This document shows positions 13,857-14,330 of a stretch of 14,330 nt of DNA, one piece after another (within the stretch, counting starts at the first letter, position 1; each line of letters begins with the position of its first letter). The position numbers and the translations under genes were made by a program. The notes beneath the pieces were generated by a model. It was given only the letters and a program-made list of their open reading frames with translations. It did not search any database and was not told the DNA's origin. This stretch comes from an uncultured Oscillospiraceae bacterium (lineage in GTDB: Bacteria; Bacillota; Clostridia; Oscillospirales; Oscillospiraceae): contig CAKTKV010000016.1 of NCBI GenBank assembly GCA_934572355.1, positions 1-14,330 of the forward strand. Direction: 5' to 3'.

Positions 13857-14327
13857 TTATAGCTGGCCGAGCAAGGCGGCGATGGCGCTGTCAGAGGCTC
13901 CGTTCAGCATCTTGCCGGACTTCCAAATGACAGCGGGGTACTTTGCCTTCAGCTCCTTCTCAGCCTTCGCAACGGTGCTCCCACCGGAAGTGGCAAAGCA
14001 GACGGCGGTCTTTCCGGAGAGGTCGCAGGCGTCAAGAAACGTTTCTATGATGCGCGGCGCGGTGTACCACCATATCGGAAAGCCTATGAACACCGTGTCA
14101 TATCCGCTCATGTCTTGCGGCAGCGCGGCGATCTCCGGACGGGAAGCTGCATCGTTCATTTCCTTGCTGCTGCGGCTGTTCTTGTCCATCCAGTTGAGGT
14201 CTGCGCGCTTGTATGGGACGGTGGGTCTTATTTCAAAGATATCTGCCCCCGCTGCTTTGGCGAGCTTCTCCGCGGCATTTTTGGTGACGCCGCTCGCGGA
14301 AAAATAGACGACTAATTTTTTGCTCAT
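13857..14327 (-). CDS. Flavodoxin
   Basis: A 156-residue protein with the flavodoxin fold, complete within the window (ATG 14327, three bases from the edge). The FMN phosphate loop reads YFSASGVTKNAAEKLA (Ser10, Ser12, Thr15). GYDTVFIGFPIWWYTAPRIIETFL (~75-98) is the second FMN contact region, with Trp86/Trp87/Tyr88 likely stacking on the flavin. CFATSGGSTVAKAEKEL is the third. The long insertion NWMDKNSRSSKEMNDAASRPEI is typical of the Flavodoxin_4 group in Firmicutes. It would carry electrons in the cytoplasm or act as a small flavin reductase. It converges on etfA, so it is not in the same transcript; the upstream region is outside the window, so operon and promoter are unknown. Confidence 0.9.
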   Translation of the reverse strand: MSKKLVVYFSASGVTKNAAEKLAKAAGADIFEIRPTVPYKRADLNWMDKNSRSSKEMNDAASRPEIAALPQDMSGYDTVFIGFPIWWYTAPRIIETFLDACDLSGKTAVCFATSGGSTVAKAEKELKAKYPAVIWKSGKMLNGASDSAIAALLGQL

Positions 14328-14330
14328 TTA

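Overview
The window is one contiguous piece of a moderately high-GC genome, most likely a gut-type Clostridia (Oscillospiraceae/Oscillospirales-like) bacterium. The evidence is indirect: strong AGGAGG-type ribosome binding sites, sigma-A-like promoters, short intergenic gaps, and a gene set common in anaerobic Firmicutes (clostridial-type EtfBA, bacterial acyl-ACP thioesterase, TraX-like protein, GtrII glucosyltransferase, DUF1294, DUF378, sugar-transfer ATP-grasp). There are no RNA operons, tRNAs, CRISPR arrays or insertion sequences. The species cannot be named from this sequence.

Region 1 (1-2295, +): the end of a DUF2156 (phosphatidylglycerol lysyltransferase-like) gene, an overlapping GNAT acetyltransferase gene, and a lower-GC ATP-grasp gene of the sugar-transfer type. 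The ATP-grasp gene is broken near its end by one extra G in a run of eight. A long gene-free stretch with two strong hairpins follows (2296-2557).

Region 2 (2558-3184, -): a formyltransferase-fold protein resembling PurN (GAR transformylase) in which all three catalytic positions appear to be replaced. Its promoter overlaps that of the divergent operon.

Region 3 (3362-8415, +): a tight five-gene operon. It encodes a histidine phosphatase fused to a GNAT acetyltransferase, a metallophosphoesterase with a C-terminal SH3-like domain, a small DUF1294 membrane protein, a YoaK/DUF1275 membrane protein and a GtrII-type glucosyltransferase. It ends in a bidirectional terminator shared with the converging small DUF378 membrane protein gene (8482-8694, -).

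Region 4 (8713-9009): intergenic, but not empty. A good promoter, about 95 transcribed bases without a convincing ORF, and a rho-independent terminator outline a candidate small RNA. A second strong promoter then starts the next operon.

Region 5 (9010-13791, +): a double flavodoxin-fold protein whose second half carries an iron-sulfur-flavoprotein cysteine motif, a TraX-like membrane protein (possible acyltransferase), an acyl-ACP thioesterase, and electron transfer flavoprotein beta and alpha. The combination points to flavin-based electron transfer next to acyl-chain or envelope chemistry, but no acyl-CoA dehydrogenase partner is present. A hairpin separates etfA from a converging flavodoxin gene (13857-14327, -) at the window edge.

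The observations most worth following are the candidate small RNA, the PurN-like protein with no catalytic triad, the split-function double flavoprotein, and the G-tract frameshift in the ATP-grasp gene.
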